Notes: generated by a model from the sequence alone, not told the origin. A DNA stretch of 63,601 nucleotides from Rhodopseudomonas rhenobacensis (GCF_014203125.1 NZ_JACHIH010000010.1:1-63601); one strand, 5' to 3'. Shown: positions 44,180-53,986, counted from the stretch's first letter. Made by a program: numbers and translations.

Positions 44180-46067
44180 GCTCAAGATCGAGACCACCGT
44201 GAACGGCCGCCGCATCGCCAGGCGGGTGGATCCGTCGCAGCGCGTGCTGGATTTTTTGCGCGACGATCTGCACCTCACCGGCACCAAGGAAGGCTGCGGC
44301 GCCGGCGAATGCGGCACCTGTTCGGTGTTCGTCGACGGCGTATTGGTGAAGTCCTGCCTGCTGCCGGTGGCGAAAGTCGCCGGCAAGACCATCGACACCA
44401 TCGAGGGGCTCGCCGTTTCGGGCGAAATGTCCGCGGTGCAGAAGGCGTTTCACAAGGCCGGCGCCAGCCAGTGCGGTTACTGCATTCCCGGCATGGTGAT
44501 GGCCGCGACGGCGGCGCTGCGGCTCAACCCGGATGCCGATCGCGAGGAAATCAAGGAACGGCTCGGCGGCAATATCTGCCGCTGCACCGGCTATCAGAAG
44601 ATCTTCGACGCCGTGGAAATGGCGCGGGATTTCCTCAACGGCAAATTGTCGGCGACCGCGTTCGACGAGCTCGACGCCGAAGACGGCAAATATATCGGCG
44701 TCAACGTGCGCCGCATCGATGCGCCGTCGAAGGTGACCGGCGCGTTGCGCTATGCCGGCGACATGGTGCTGCCGAACATGCTGCACGTCCAGGTGCTGCG
44801 CAGCCCGCACCCGCATGCCCGCATCGTGTCGATCGACGTGACCGACGCCGAGGGATTGCCCGGCGTCGAGGGCATCGTGACCTCGGTCGACGTGCCGGGC
44901 CAGGACGGCTTCGGCGTGTTCGTCAGCGATCAGCCGGTGATGGCGCGCGACAAGGTGCGCTACGTCGGCGAGCCGGTCGTGGCGATCGCCGCGGAGAGCT
45001 TGGCGCAGGCGCGGCGGGCGATCGCCAAGGTGCGCGTCGAATACGAGATGCTCCCGGCGGTGTTCGACCCCGACGAGGCGATGAAAGAAGGCGCGCCGAT
45101 CGTCCACGACTACGCGCCGGACAATATCGTCAAGCATATCCCGATCCGTAAGGGCGACATCGAAGCGGGATTTGCGCAAGCCGACCTGATCGTCGAGCAG
45201 ACCTACGAGACCCAGCAGGTCGAGCACGCTTATCTGGAGACCGAAGCCGGCCTCGCCTATGTCGATCACGACGGCGTGGTGACGGTGCATTCGCCGAGCC
45301 AGAACATCACGCATCACCGCCACATGCTGGCGCGGATTCTGAATCTGCCGATCAACAAGGTGCGGATGATCATGAGCCCGGTCGGCGGCGGCTTCGGCGG
45401 CAAGGAGGACATGATCTATCAGGGCATGCTGGCGCTGTTGACCATGAAGACGCGGCGGCCGGTACGGCTGGTGTTCACCCGCGAAGAATCCATCGCCACC
45501 ACGGCGAAACGCCATCCGTCGCGCACCAGCTACAAGATGGGCCTGACCAAGGACGGCCGCATCCTCGCCTCGCAGGTTCGCATCGTCTACGACGGCGGCG
45601 CTTACGGCATGTCGACCGAAGGCGTGATCCGCAAGGGCGCGATCCTCGGCGGCGGGCCGTACAACATCCCCAACATCCAGATCGACACCTACGGCGTCTA
45701 CACCAACAACACCCCGTCGGGCGCGTTTCGCTCGTTCGGATCGCTGCAGTCGCAATTCGCCACCGAGTCCCACCTCGACATCTGCGCCGAGCGGCTCGGC
45801 ATCGATCCGTTCGAGCTGCGGCTGACAAACGCGATGCGCAAGGGCGACGCCACCCACACCAAGCAGCCGCTGAAATCCTCGGCGATGTCCGACGTGCTGG
45901 AGGCCGCGCGCACCGCGTCGCGCTGGGAGCACGGCGCGCCAAACATCCGCGGCGCGACGCGGTCCGATCTCGCCGGCGAAGGCACCCGGCCGTCCTGCAC
46001 GCTGTCGCCGCGCGCGGTCGCCGAGACGCCAGCGCCTAAGCTTCAGCACGAGAAGGGAGCCGCGTGA
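44172..46067 (+). CDS. Molybdenum hydroxylase: [2Fe-2S] subunit fused to the N-terminal part of the Mo subunit
   Basis: A 631-residue fusion. Residues 1-160 are the small subunit, with both cluster motifs (GCGAGECGTCSVF and CGYCIPGMVM ... CRCTGYQKI). From about 180 the molybdopterin subunit begins (DAPSKVTGALRYAGDM) and includes VGGGFGGKEDMIYQG and SGAFRSFGSLQSQFATE. It stops after ~450 residues of that subunit, before the catalytic Glu region, which is encoded by the next gene. The two overlap as TGATG. The ATG at 44172 is chosen because the Fe-S domain starts there. The FeS-Mo order resembles aldehyde oxidoreductases of the MOP type. Confidence 0.9.
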   Translation: MAELKIETTVNGRRIARRVDPSQRVLDFLRDDLHLTGTKEGCGAGECGTCSVFVDGVLVKSCLLPVAKVAGKTIDTIEGLAVSGEMSAVQKAFHKAGASQCGYCIPGMVMAATAALRLNPDADREEIKERLGGNICRCTGYQKIFDAVEMARDFLNGKLSATAFDELDAEDGKYIGVNVRRIDAPSKVTGALRYAGDMVLPNMLHVQVLRSPHPHARIVSIDVTDAEGLPGVEGIVTSVDVPGQDGFGVFVSDQPVMARDKVRYVGEPVVAIAAESLAQARRAIAKVRVEYEMLPAVFDPDEAMKEGAPIVHDYAPDNIVKHIPIRKGDIEAGFAQADLIVEQTYETQQVEHAYLETEAGLAYVDHDGVVTVHSPSQNITHHRHMLARILNLPINKVRMIMSPVGGGFGGKEDMIYQGMLALLTMKTRRPVRLVFTREESIATTAKRHPSRTSYKMGLTKDGRILASQVRIVYDGGAYGMSTEGVIRKGAILGGGPYNIPNIQIDTYGVYTNNTPSGAFRSFGSLQSQFATESHLDICAERLGIDPFELRLTNAMRKGDATHTKQPLKSSAMSDVLEAARTASRWEHGAPNIRGATRSDLAGEGTRPSCTLSPRAVAETPAPKLQHEKGAA

Positions 46068-47083
46068 TGGCGAGGAAACGCGGACGCGGCATGGCCGGCG
46101 GTTGGTACGGCATCGCCCGGACGGCGGCGGTCGATCGGGCCGGCACCTGGGTCGAGATCGACGACGGCGGCACCGTCAAGGTGGTCACCGGCGTCACCGA
46201 AATCGGCGAAGGCATCCTCACCGTGCTGGCGCAGATCGCCGCGGAAGAAATCGGCGTGCGGCCGGAAGACGTCGTGCTCGGCGACAACGACACCGCGCGG
46301 TCGCCGGAAGCCGCCCATGCCGGCGCGACGCGGCAGACCTACATGCTCGGCAATTCGGTGGCGATGGCCTGCCGCGAAGCGAAGGGACGCTTCGTGCAGG
46401 CGGTCGCCGAGATGTGGAGCGTCGATCCGGACTCCATCGCCACCGGCAACGGCTATGTCTGGGCGGTCGATACCAACTTCCGCCAGTCGATGGCGCAGGC
46501 CGTCGAACAGATCAAGAAGCGCGGCGTCGTGGTGGTCGGCTCGGCCAACTTCACCGCGCATCACACCGGGCTTGATCCGGTGGATGGCAGCGGCCGGCCG
46601 TGGCAGGCCTATGTGTTCGGCTGCCAGGTCGCCGAGGTCGAGGTCGACACGGTCACCGGCGAGGTCCAGGTGCTCGGGGTGTGGGCCGCGCACGACGTCG
46701 GCCGTGCCGTCAACCCGCGTGGCGTCGAAGGCCAGATCGAAGGCGGCATCGTCCAGGCACTCGGCCAGGGCTTGATGGAGGACTACAAGCTGGCGCAGGG
46801 CCACACCACCACGCCGGGCTTCGCCAAGTACATCCTGCCGACGTCGCTCGATGTCCCGCACGTCACGTCGATCATCGTCGAAGACCGCGACCCGATCGGC
46901 CCGCTCGGCGTCAAGGGGATCGGCGAGCCCGCCATGGTGCCCACCATTCCGGCGGTGATGAACGCCATCTACGACGCGATCGGCGTGCGCATCACCTCGC
47001 TTCCGGCCTCGCCGGAACGCATCCTGGAAGCCCTCGCCAAACAGCGCAATCCGACGATCAGCGAAATCAGAAGCCATTCATAA
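46067..47083 (+). CDS. Molybdenum hydroxylase: C-terminal part of the Mo subunit
   Basis: A 338-residue protein equal to the last two thirds of a xanthine-dehydrogenase-type large subunit. It begins with a glycine-rich stretch (GRGMAGGWYGIARTA), then TGVTEIGEGILTVLAQIAAEEIG, AATRQTYMLGNSVAMAC and VGRAVNPRGVEGQIEGG. It contains the catalytic glutamate motif as GIGEPAMVPTIPAVMNAIYDAIG. Together with the preceding fusion it makes one complete Mo subunit of ~800 residues. Own ATG, translationally coupled by TGATG. Confidence 0.9.
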   Translation: MARKRGRGMAGGWYGIARTAAVDRAGTWVEIDDGGTVKVVTGVTEIGEGILTVLAQIAAEEIGVRPEDVVLGDNDTARSPEAAHAGATRQTYMLGNSVAMACREAKGRFVQAVAEMWSVDPDSIATGNGYVWAVDTNFRQSMAQAVEQIKKRGVVVVGSANFTAHHTGLDPVDGSGRPWQAYVFGCQVAEVEVDTVTGEVQVLGVWAAHDVGRAVNPRGVEGQIEGGIVQALGQGLMEDYKLAQGHTTTPGFAKYILPTSLDVPHVTSIIVEDRDPIGPLGVKGIGEPAMVPTIPAVMNAIYDAIGVRITSLPASPERILEALAKQRNPTISEIRSHS

Positions 47084-47106
47084 GAATTGGCACTTGGAGG
47101 AAACCG

Positions 47107-48501
47107 ATGTCGACGCTTAACGCAGACGGTCCGTCGCCGGGCCTGGTCGTGCCCAATGGTGTGGTGGTCGCCAAGGCGGCTGCGGAAAAACCGCGGTTCT
47201 ATCGCAAGCTCTACGTCCAGGTGCTGATGGCGGTGGCGCTCGGCGCGATCCTCGGCCACCAGTTTCCAGACCTGTCGGAATATCTGAAGCCCTACGGCGA
47301 CGCCTTCATCAAGGCGATCAAGGTGGTGGTCGCGCCGATCATCTTCTCCACCATCGTGGTCGGCATCGCCAAGATGGGCGACATCCGCCGCGTCGCCAAT
47401 GTCGGGCTCAAGGCGCTGATCTATTTCGAGGTGGCGTCGACGCTCGCCTTGGTGATCGGCATGGTGGTCGGCCATCTGTGGAAGGTCGGCGTCGGCATCA
47501 ACGCCGACCCGGCGTCGTTCGACACCAGGGCGGTCGAGAACTACGCCAAGGTCGCCAAGCACGTCAACATGACCGACTTCTTCCTGTCGATGATCCCGAC
47601 GTCGTTCGTCGAGCCGTTCGTCAAGGGCGACATCCTGCCGGTGCTGTTCATCGCGCTGTTGCTCGGCATGGCGCTCAGTCTCGCGCAATCGCGCGGCAAG
47701 CCGATCGTCTCGTTCCTTGAATCGATCTCGGTGGCGCTGTTCGGCATGGTGCGGATCATCATGTACGTCGCGCCGCTCGCGGCGTTCTGCGCGATGGCTT
47801 TCACCGTCGGCAAATATGGTCTGGGGACGCTGCTCGATCTCGGCCAGCTGGTGGCGTCGGTTTACGTCGTCAGCATCCTGTTCGTCGTCCTCGTGCTCGG
47901 CGGCTTCCTGCGGCTGGCCGGTTTCAACATCTTTCACGTGCTGGGCTACTTCAAGGAAGAGATCATCTTCGTGTTCGCGGCGACCTCCGCCGAGACGATG
48001 ATGCCGCGCTCGATGCAGAAGCTGGAAAAGGTCGGCGTGTCGAAGGAAGTCGTCGGCCTGGTGATGCCGGGCGGGTTCTCCTTCAACATGGACGGCACCG
48101 CGATCTACATGACCATGGCGGTACAGTTCCTGGCGCACGCCTTCAACGTCGAGCTGACGATCTGGCATCAGCTCTCGGCGCTCTTGGTGATGCTGTTCAC
48201 CTCGAAGGGCGCGGCGGGCGTCACCGGCGGCGGCTTCATTGCGCTCGCCGCCACGCTGCCGGTGCTGGATTCGGTGCCGATCGCCGGCCTCGCGCTGCTG
48301 CTCGGCGTCGACCGCTTCATGGCCGAGATCCGCGCCGCCACCAACCTCACCTCCAACATCATCGCCACGCTGGTGGTGGGCCGCTGGGTCGGCGCGGTCG
48401 ACATGAAGGTCGCGGCGGAAGAGCTGCGCACCGGGTTTGTCGAAACCGAGGAAACCCGCTCCTGGGATATGGGGCATTCCGCGGAGATTAAGGCGACCTG
48501 A
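47107..48501 (+). CDS. dctA: Dicarboxylate:sodium/proton symporter, DctA type
   Basis: A 464-residue inner-membrane carrier of the DAACS family with about eight helices and two hairpins. Motifs include KVVVAPIIFSTIVVGIAKMGD, the serine-rich hairpin FAATSAETMMPRSMQKLEK, GFSFNMDGTAIYMTMAVQFLA (NMDGT, sodium/substrate site) and TSKGAAGVTGGGFIALAATL. It should import C4-dicarboxylates or a related acid. GGAGG lies 6 bp before the start. Inside this cluster it is the likely uptake system for the substrate or for a dicarboxylate intermediate; the symbol is by family. Confidence 0.88.
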   Translation: MSTLNADGPSPGLVVPNGVVVAKAAAEKPRFYRKLYVQVLMAVALGAILGHQFPDLSEYLKPYGDAFIKAIKVVVAPIIFSTIVVGIAKMGDIRRVANVGLKALIYFEVASTLALVIGMVVGHLWKVGVGINADPASFDTRAVENYAKVAKHVNMTDFFLSMIPTSFVEPFVKGDILPVLFIALLLGMALSLAQSRGKPIVSFLESISVALFGMVRIIMYVAPLAAFCAMAFTVGKYGLGTLLDLGQLVASVYVVSILFVVLVLGGFLRLAGFNIFHVLGYFKEEIIFVFAATSAETMMPRSMQKLEKVGVSKEVVGLVMPGGFSFNMDGTAIYMTMAVQFLAHAFNVELTIWHQLSALLVMLFTSKGAAGVTGGGFIALAATLPVLDSVPIAGLALLLGVDRFMAEIRAATNLTSNIIATLVVGRWVGAVDMKVAAEELRTGFVETEETRSWDMGHSAEIKAT

Positions 48502-48544
48502 CGGACGCGCCCGGTCACCCATCGAAACTTCAGAGGACGGCACT

Positions 48545-50497
48545 ATGAGCAAACAGGCAGTCGCCAGCGGCGCGCTCCGCGAGCTGGGCAAGATCGATAA
48601 GAAACCCGGCAAGGGTGACGACCGCGATGCCGAGATCCGGGCGCGCGCGCGCGCCATCCACGCCGCCGGCGGACTCGGTCATGCTCTGGCGGACGGCACG
48701 CTGCCGACCCAGTTGCGCGTCTCGCTGTCGGAGGCGCTGATCCTCGGTCTGTTGAAGCAGGGCGTCGCGACGTTCTTCGCGATCTTCGGCCACGGCTCCA
48801 CCGACATCGCCAACGTGCTGCGCATCTACGATGACGAGGGCGTCACCAAGACCATCAACTGCCGCAACGAGGTCGAGATGGCGCACGCCGCGACCGCGTT
48901 GCGCTGGACCTACGGCGAGACCCCGGCGGTGATCACCTCGATCGGGCCGGGCGCGCTGCAGGCGATGGCGGGGTCGCTGGCGGCGGCGTCCAACGGCGTC
49001 GGCGTGTATCACGTCTATGGCGACGAGACGACGTTTGGCGAAGGCTACAACATGCAGCAGATCCCGAAGCCGCAGCAGGGCCTGTACGGTCGCATGATGG
49101 CGGAGATCGGCGAGGCCTATACGCTGCATACGCCGGAAGCGCTGCGGGAATCGCTGCGTCGCGGTGCCGGCCGGGTGTTTCACCCCTACAAGGCCGGGCC
49201 GTTCTATCTGATGCTGCCGATCAACACCCAGCCGCAGATGGTGGAGCTGAATCTCGCCGCGCTGCCGGAGCGGCCGGAGTTTCCGCTCACCACGGTCGCC
49301 TCGGCCGAGGTGCTCGATCGCGCCAGCGAGCTGATCGCCAGCCACGCCCGCGTGATGATCAAGGCCGGCGGCGGCACCCGCGGGCACGATTGGGCGATCC
49401 GGCGGCTCGCCAACGCGGCCAACGCGGTGGTCGTGCTGTCGCCCGGCGCCAGCGGCGTCCTGACCGACGCCGATCCGCGCAACATGCATGTCGGCGGCTC
49501 CAAGGGCTCGATCAGCGGCAACTACGCGATGGAGAATGCCGAGCTGGTGATCATGGTCGGCTCGCGCGCGGTGTGCCAGGCGGATTGCTCAGGCATCGGC
49601 TACAAGTCGGCCACCAACGTCATCAATATCAACGGCGATATCAACGACGTGATGCACTACAACCACACGCTGCCGCTGGTCGGCGACATTTCGGTGATCG
49701 CCGACGCGCTGGCGGATCGTCTCGAGGCCCGCACCGCGGCCGCCGATCACGCCGGCAAGCACGCCTGGCTGCAGGCCTGCCTCGCCAAGAAGCAGGAATG
49801 GCGCGCCTATCGCGAGACCCGCTTTCACGCGAGCCCCTTGGCCGACGAGGTGTGGCAGCGGCCGGCGCTGGGCCAGCCGGCAGCGATCAAGGTGGTGGCG
49901 GATTTTGCGAGGCGGATCGACGCGGTGAAGTATTTCGACGCCGGCGACGTGCAAGCTAACGGCTTCCAGGTCGTCGAGGACGACCGCACCGGCGACACCT
50001 TCACCGAGACCGGCGCCTCCTACATGGGGTTTTCGGCGAGCGCCTTGCTCGCCGCGGCCGCGGCCGAGAAGCCGCGTTACGCGATCGCGTTCACCGGCGA
50101 CGGCTCGTTCATGATGAACCCGCAGATCCTGATCGACGCCGTCGAGCACGGCGTCCGCGGCATGCTGGTGATCTTCGACAATCGCCGCATGGCGGCGATC
50201 ACCAGCCTGCAGCTCGCGCAATATGGCGAGCAGTTCCGCACCAACGACCGCGTCGCGGTGGACTATGTGATGATGGCGCAGGCGGTGTCGGGCATCAAGG
50301 CGATCCACGGCGGCTGGACCGCGGCCGAGCTGAAGAGCGCGCTTGAAGAAGCGCACGGCCACGATGGCCTCAGCGTGCTGCACGTTCCGGTCTATGCCGG
50401 CGAAAATCCGCTCGGCGGGCTCGGCGCCTGGGGCGAATGGAACGTCGGCAATTGGTGCGAGGCGGTTCAGCACGAATGGCTGCATCAAGACCTTTGA
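48545..50497 (+). CDS. Thiamine-diphosphate-dependent enzyme, IolD-like (cyclic dione hydrolase/decarboxylase family)
   Basis: A 650-residue ThDP enzyme. The N-terminal Pyr domain has the catalytic glutamate in NCRNEVEMAHAATA and GPGALQAMAGSLAAASNGV. The central domain has GGGTRGHDWAIRRLANAANA. The C-terminal PP domain has the cofactor motif FTGDGSFMMNPQILIDAVEH followed by VIFDNRR. The length exceeds acetolactate synthase and matches IolD, which opens the ring of trihydroxycyclohexane-dione in inositol breakdown. The ATG at 48545 is chosen, with AGAGG upstream. No other iol genes are near, so the substrate is a different, unknown one. Confidence 0.85.
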   Translation: MSKQAVASGALRELGKIDKKPGKGDDRDAEIRARARAIHAAGGLGHALADGTLPTQLRVSLSEALILGLLKQGVATFFAIFGHGSTDIANVLRIYDDEGVTKTINCRNEVEMAHAATALRWTYGETPAVITSIGPGALQAMAGSLAAASNGVGVYHVYGDETTFGEGYNMQQIPKPQQGLYGRMMAEIGEAYTLHTPEALRESLRRGAGRVFHPYKAGPFYLMLPINTQPQMVELNLAALPERPEFPLTTVASAEVLDRASELIASHARVMIKAGGGTRGHDWAIRRLANAANAVVVLSPGASGVLTDADPRNMHVGGSKGSISGNYAMENAELVIMVGSRAVCQADCSGIGYKSATNVININGDINDVMHYNHTLPLVGDISVIADALADRLEARTAAADHAGKHAWLQACLAKKQEWRAYRETRFHASPLADEVWQRPALGQPAAIKVVADFARRIDAVKYFDAGDVQANGFQVVEDDRTGDTFTETGASYMGFSASALLAAAAAEKPRYAIAFTGDGSFMMNPQILIDAVEHGVRGMLVIFDNRRMAAITSLQLAQYGEQFRTNDRVAVDYVMMAQAVSGIKAIHGGWTAAELKSALEEAHGHDGLSVLHVPVYAGENPLGGLGAWGEWNVGNWCEAVQHEWLHQDL

Positions 50498-50519
50498 ATT
50501 CAACCAGCGGGTAATCGAC

Positions 50520-51965
50520 ATGTATCATGATCGCGATTTCGGGCTTTACATCGAGGGACGCTGGAGCTGGGGCAGCGGCACGCAGAAGAAGCCGATTCTG
50601 GATCCGGCGACCGAAGGCGTGATCGGCCACATCCCGGACGCCAATTCCGACGATATCGAGCAGGCGCTGCAGTCCGCCGCGGCGGGTTTCAAGCTGTGGA
50701 AGGCGGTGCAGCCGTGGGAGCGCAGCGAGAAACTGCGCAACGTGTCGCAGCTCTTGCGCCAGCGCATCGACGAGTTAAGCATCGTGATGTCGACGGAATC
50801 CGGCAAGCCGCTCGCCGAATCCCGCGGCGAATGGATCGCCTGCGCCGAGCAGTTCGAGTGGTACGCCGAAGAGGCCAAGCGGATTTTCGGACAGATCTAT
50901 CCGGGACGCGACGAGGCGACGCGGATGTCGGTGATCTATCAGCCGGTCGGCGTGGTCGCGGCGTTTTCGGCGTGGAATTTTCCAGCGTTGCTGCCGGCGC
51001 GTAAGATCGCGGCGGCCCTGGCGGCGGGCTGCTCGGTGATCCTGAAGCCCGCGGGCGAAACCCCCGGCTGCGCGGCGGCGATCGTCAAGGCCTGCCACGA
51101 TGCCGGCCTGCCGCCCGGCGCGGTCAACATGGTGACCGGCAACTCGGCGCGGATCGCCGAGCAATTGATCCGCTCGCCGATCGTCCGCAAGGTGTCGCTC
51201 ACGGGCTCTACTCCGGTCGGCAAGCAGTTGCTTCACCTGTGCGCCGACGGCGTCAAGAAGGCCACCATGGAGCTCGGCGGCCACGCGCCGGTGCTGATCT
51301 TCGCCGATGCCGATATCGAGGCCGCCGCGGAGGCCTGCGCCAAGGCGAAATTCCGCAATTGCGGCCAGGTCTGCGCCTCGCCGAGCCGGTTCTACCTGCA
51401 GGAAGCCGCCTACGATCGCTTCGCCAAGCGGTTCACCGAGGTCGCGCAGCAGTTGACGATCGGCCGGTTCGACGCGCCGGGCGCGGATTTCGGGCCGCTC
51501 GCCAACGCCCGCGGGCTCGCGCATAGCAAGCGTATCGTGAAAGACGCGCTGGAGCGCGGCGCGAAACTCTTGACCGGCGGCAAGCAGCCGGCCGGGCTCG
51601 ATCGCGGCTTCTTCTTCGAACCCACCGTGCTCGGCCATGTGCCGGACGACGCCACCATCATGATCGAGGAGCCGTTCGCGCCGATCGCGCCGCTGGCGGT
51701 CTTCCGCGACTTCGACGACGTGGTGGCGCGCGCCAATGCAACTCCGTTCGGCTTGACCGGCTACGTGTTCTCGCGCGATCTTCGCACCGCCACGATGGCG
51801 GCGGAGGCGCTGGAAGTCGGCATGGTCGGCATCAACGAAGTGGCGATCGCCTCCGCCGATGCGCCGTTCGGCGGCATCAAGGAAAGCGGCATGGGCCGCG
51901 AGGGCGGCAGCCTCGGCATCAAGGACTATCTCGAAGCCAAATTCATCAAGACCCGTCTGACCTGA
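50520..51965 (+). CDS. NAD(P)-dependent aldehyde (semialdehyde) dehydrogenase
   Basis: A 481-residue aldehyde dehydrogenase. The motifs are AFSAWNFPALLPARKIAAAL, the glutamate motif TMELGGHAPVL, the catalytic Cys in NCGQVCASPSRF and EEPFAPIAPL near the C-terminus. It is closest in style to succinate-semialdehyde and 2-oxoglutarate-semialdehyde dehydrogenases. It starts 23 bp after the ThDP gene and would oxidise the aldehyde that a C-C cleaving ThDP enzyme releases. Confidence 0.92.
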   Translation: MYHDRDFGLYIEGRWSWGSGTQKKPILDPATEGVIGHIPDANSDDIEQALQSAAAGFKLWKAVQPWERSEKLRNVSQLLRQRIDELSIVMSTESGKPLAESRGEWIACAEQFEWYAEEAKRIFGQIYPGRDEATRMSVIYQPVGVVAAFSAWNFPALLPARKIAAALAAGCSVILKPAGETPGCAAAIVKACHDAGLPPGAVNMVTGNSARIAEQLIRSPIVRKVSLTGSTPVGKQLLHLCADGVKKATMELGGHAPVLIFADADIEAAAEACAKAKFRNCGQVCASPSRFYLQEAAYDRFAKRFTEVAQQLTIGRFDAPGADFGPLANARGLAHSKRIVKDALERGAKLLTGGKQPAGLDRGFFFEPTVLGHVPDDATIMIEEPFAPIAPLAVFRDFDDVVARANATPFGLTGYVFSRDLRTATMAAEALEVGMVGINEVAIASADAPFGGIKESGMGREGGSLGIKDYLEAKFIKTRLT

Positions 51966-51978
51966 GAACTGAGCCCCC

Positions 51979-53691
51979 ATGAAAAATGATGACGTGCACG
52001 GCCTTGCCAACGGGCTGACGAACTACGGCGACCGCGATTTCGCGTTGTACTTGCGCAGATCCTTCGCCCGGTCGATGGGCTATTCCAACGAGATGCTGGC
52101 GCGGCCGACCGTCGGCATCGCCTACACGCCGTCCGGCTTCAACAACTGCCATCGGCATTTTCCGGAACTGCTCGACGCGGTGAAACGCGGCGTGATCGCG
52201 GCCGGCGGATTGCCGTTGGAATTTCCCACGGTGTCGCTCGGCGAGGTGTTCCTCAGCCCGACCAGCCTGCGATTCCGCAATCTGATGGCGATGGACACCG
52301 AGGAGATGATCCGCGCCCAGCCGATGGACTCGGTGGTGCTGATGGGCGGCTGCGACAAGACCGTTCCGGCGCAGTTGATGGGCGCGATGTCCGCCGGCCG
52401 GCCGGCGATCCAACTGGTCGGCGGTCCGATGATGACCGGGCGCCATCAGGGCGAACGGCTCGGCGCCTGCACCGATTGCCGGCGGTTCTGGAGCAAGTAT
52501 CGCGCGACCGAAATCGACAAGGTGACCATCGACAAGATCGAGGGCCGGCTGTCCACCACCAGCGGCACCTGCGCGGTGATGGGCACGGCCTCGACGATGG
52601 CCTGTCTCGCCGAGGCGCTCGGCATGATGCTGCCCGGCACCGCGGCGATTCCCGCGGTCCATGCCGATCGGCTGCGCGCCGCGGAGGCCAGCGGCATCGC
52701 CGCGGTGCAGATGATCGGCAGCAACCGCACGCCCGGCAACATCATCACCGCGAAGTCATTGGAAAATGCCTTGCAGGTGCTGCTGGCGATCGGCGGCTCC
52801 ACCAACGCCATCATCCATCTCGCCGCCATCGCCGGCCGCGCCGGCCTGCCGATGTCGCTCGATCGCCTCAACGAGCTGTCCGACACCACGCCGGTGCTGG
52901 TGAATCTCAAGCCGACCGGCGACAACTACATGGAAGACTTTTTCGCCGGCGGCGGCGTCGGCGCGGTGATGCGGGAATTGAAGAACGACCTGCATCTCGA
53001 TTGCCTGACGGTGACCGGCGAGACGCTCGGCGAGCGGCTCGCCGCCGATGAGGAATGGGTCGATCGCAGCATCATCGCGGCCTACGACCGGCCGATCGAG
53101 CCGGTCGGCGGTCTGGTGGCGCTGTTCGGCTCGCTGGCGCCCGGCGGCGCCATCCTCAAGCGCTCCGCCGCCGACGAGCGGTTGTTCGAAGGCGAGGGGC
53201 GCGCCGTGGTGTTCGATTCCCTCGCCGATCTCGCCGCGCGCATCGACGATCCGGATCTCGACGTCCAAGCCAACGACTATCTGGTGTTGCAGAATGCCGG
53301 GCCGTTCTCGGCCTCCTGCATGCCGGAGGCCGGCTATCTGCCGATCCCGAAGAAACTCGCGCAGCAGGGCGTCAAGGACATGGTGCGGCTGTCCGATGCG
53401 CGGATGAGCGGCACCGCGTTCGGCACCGTCATCCTGCATGTGACGCCGGATTCCGCCTCGGGCGGTCCGCTGGCCTTCGTCCGCAACGGCGACCGTATTC
53501 GGCTGTCGGTCAAGCAGCGGCGTATCGACCTGCTGGTCGAGCCTGCTGAACTCGAGCGGCGCCGCGCTGCGAAGGGCAGCGTCGTTCCGCCGGTTCCCGA
53601 GCGCGGTTACGGGCGGCTCTACGCCGAGCAGATTCTCGGCGCCGACGAGGGCTGCGACTTCCGCTTCCTGAAACCCGTCGCCGCGGAATAG
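51979..53691 (+). CDS. IlvD/Edd-family dehydratase
   Basis: A 570-residue Fe-S dehydratase of the dihydroxy-acid/sugar-acid dehydratase family. Cluster-binding cysteines lie in LMGGCDKTVPAQLMGAMSA, GACTDCRRFW and STTSGTCAVMGTASTM. The substrate-site Ser/Thr region is SDARMSGTAFGTVILHVTP near the C-terminus. The sequence is nearer to L-arabinonate/xylonate-type dehydratases than to biosynthetic IlvD, by general pattern. It is the last gene of the cluster, 13 bp after the aldehyde dehydrogenase. The 295 bp that follow show no gene. Confidence 0.88.
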   Translation: MKNDDVHGLANGLTNYGDRDFALYLRRSFARSMGYSNEMLARPTVGIAYTPSGFNNCHRHFPELLDAVKRGVIAAGGLPLEFPTVSLGEVFLSPTSLRFRNLMAMDTEEMIRAQPMDSVVLMGGCDKTVPAQLMGAMSAGRPAIQLVGGPMMTGRHQGERLGACTDCRRFWSKYRATEIDKVTIDKIEGRLSTTSGTCAVMGTASTMACLAEALGMMLPGTAAIPAVHADRLRAAEASGIAAVQMIGSNRTPGNIITAKSLENALQVLLAIGGSTNAIIHLAAIAGRAGLPMSLDRLNELSDTTPVLVNLKPTGDNYMEDFFAGGGVGAVMRELKNDLHLDCLTVTGETLGERLAADEEWVDRSIIAAYDRPIEPVGGLVALFGSLAPGGAILKRSAADERLFEGEGRAVVFDSLADLAARIDDPDLDVQANDYLVLQNAGPFSASCMPEAGYLPIPKKLAQQGVKDMVRLSDARMSGTAFGTVILHVTPDSASGGPLAFVRNGDRIRLSVKQRRIDLLVEPAELERRRAAKGSVVPPVPERGYGRLYAEQILGADEGCDFRFLKPVAAE

Positions 53692-53986
53692 CGCGTCCCC
53701 GGCCATCACGTGGAAGGCGTCGGGCTCGATCTCGCGATCGCGCCCGCGCCGCCACCGCTCATCAGCTTATGGGTCCGCAGCCGATCACGTGCATCGGCCG
53801 GGAACCAGAAGATGCTCGGCATTCTTGCATCCGGTGCTCCTCGACAAGGAACGCTAGCGCCCGCCGCGTGTTCACCCGACATCATCATCCGGAGCTGGAG
53901 TCCCGCGATCCGCGGGTCGATGGTCGGCCGCCAGACCGACAGCTCCCGCAGACCCCCGATGATGCGGACGAGACCGGGAGCAGCCA

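Noticed and set aside
42056-46049. Long minus-strand open frames of 781 and 668 codons
   Set aside because: They lie opposite the dehydrogenase and molybdenum hydroxylase genes, which have clear motifs. The minus-strand products have none.
46060-46070. Frameshift error joining the two molybdenum-hydroxylase Mo-subunit parts
   Set aside because: The first part ends in a linker-like stretch and the second has its own ATG coupled by TGATG. A true split is more likely, though resequencing would settle it.
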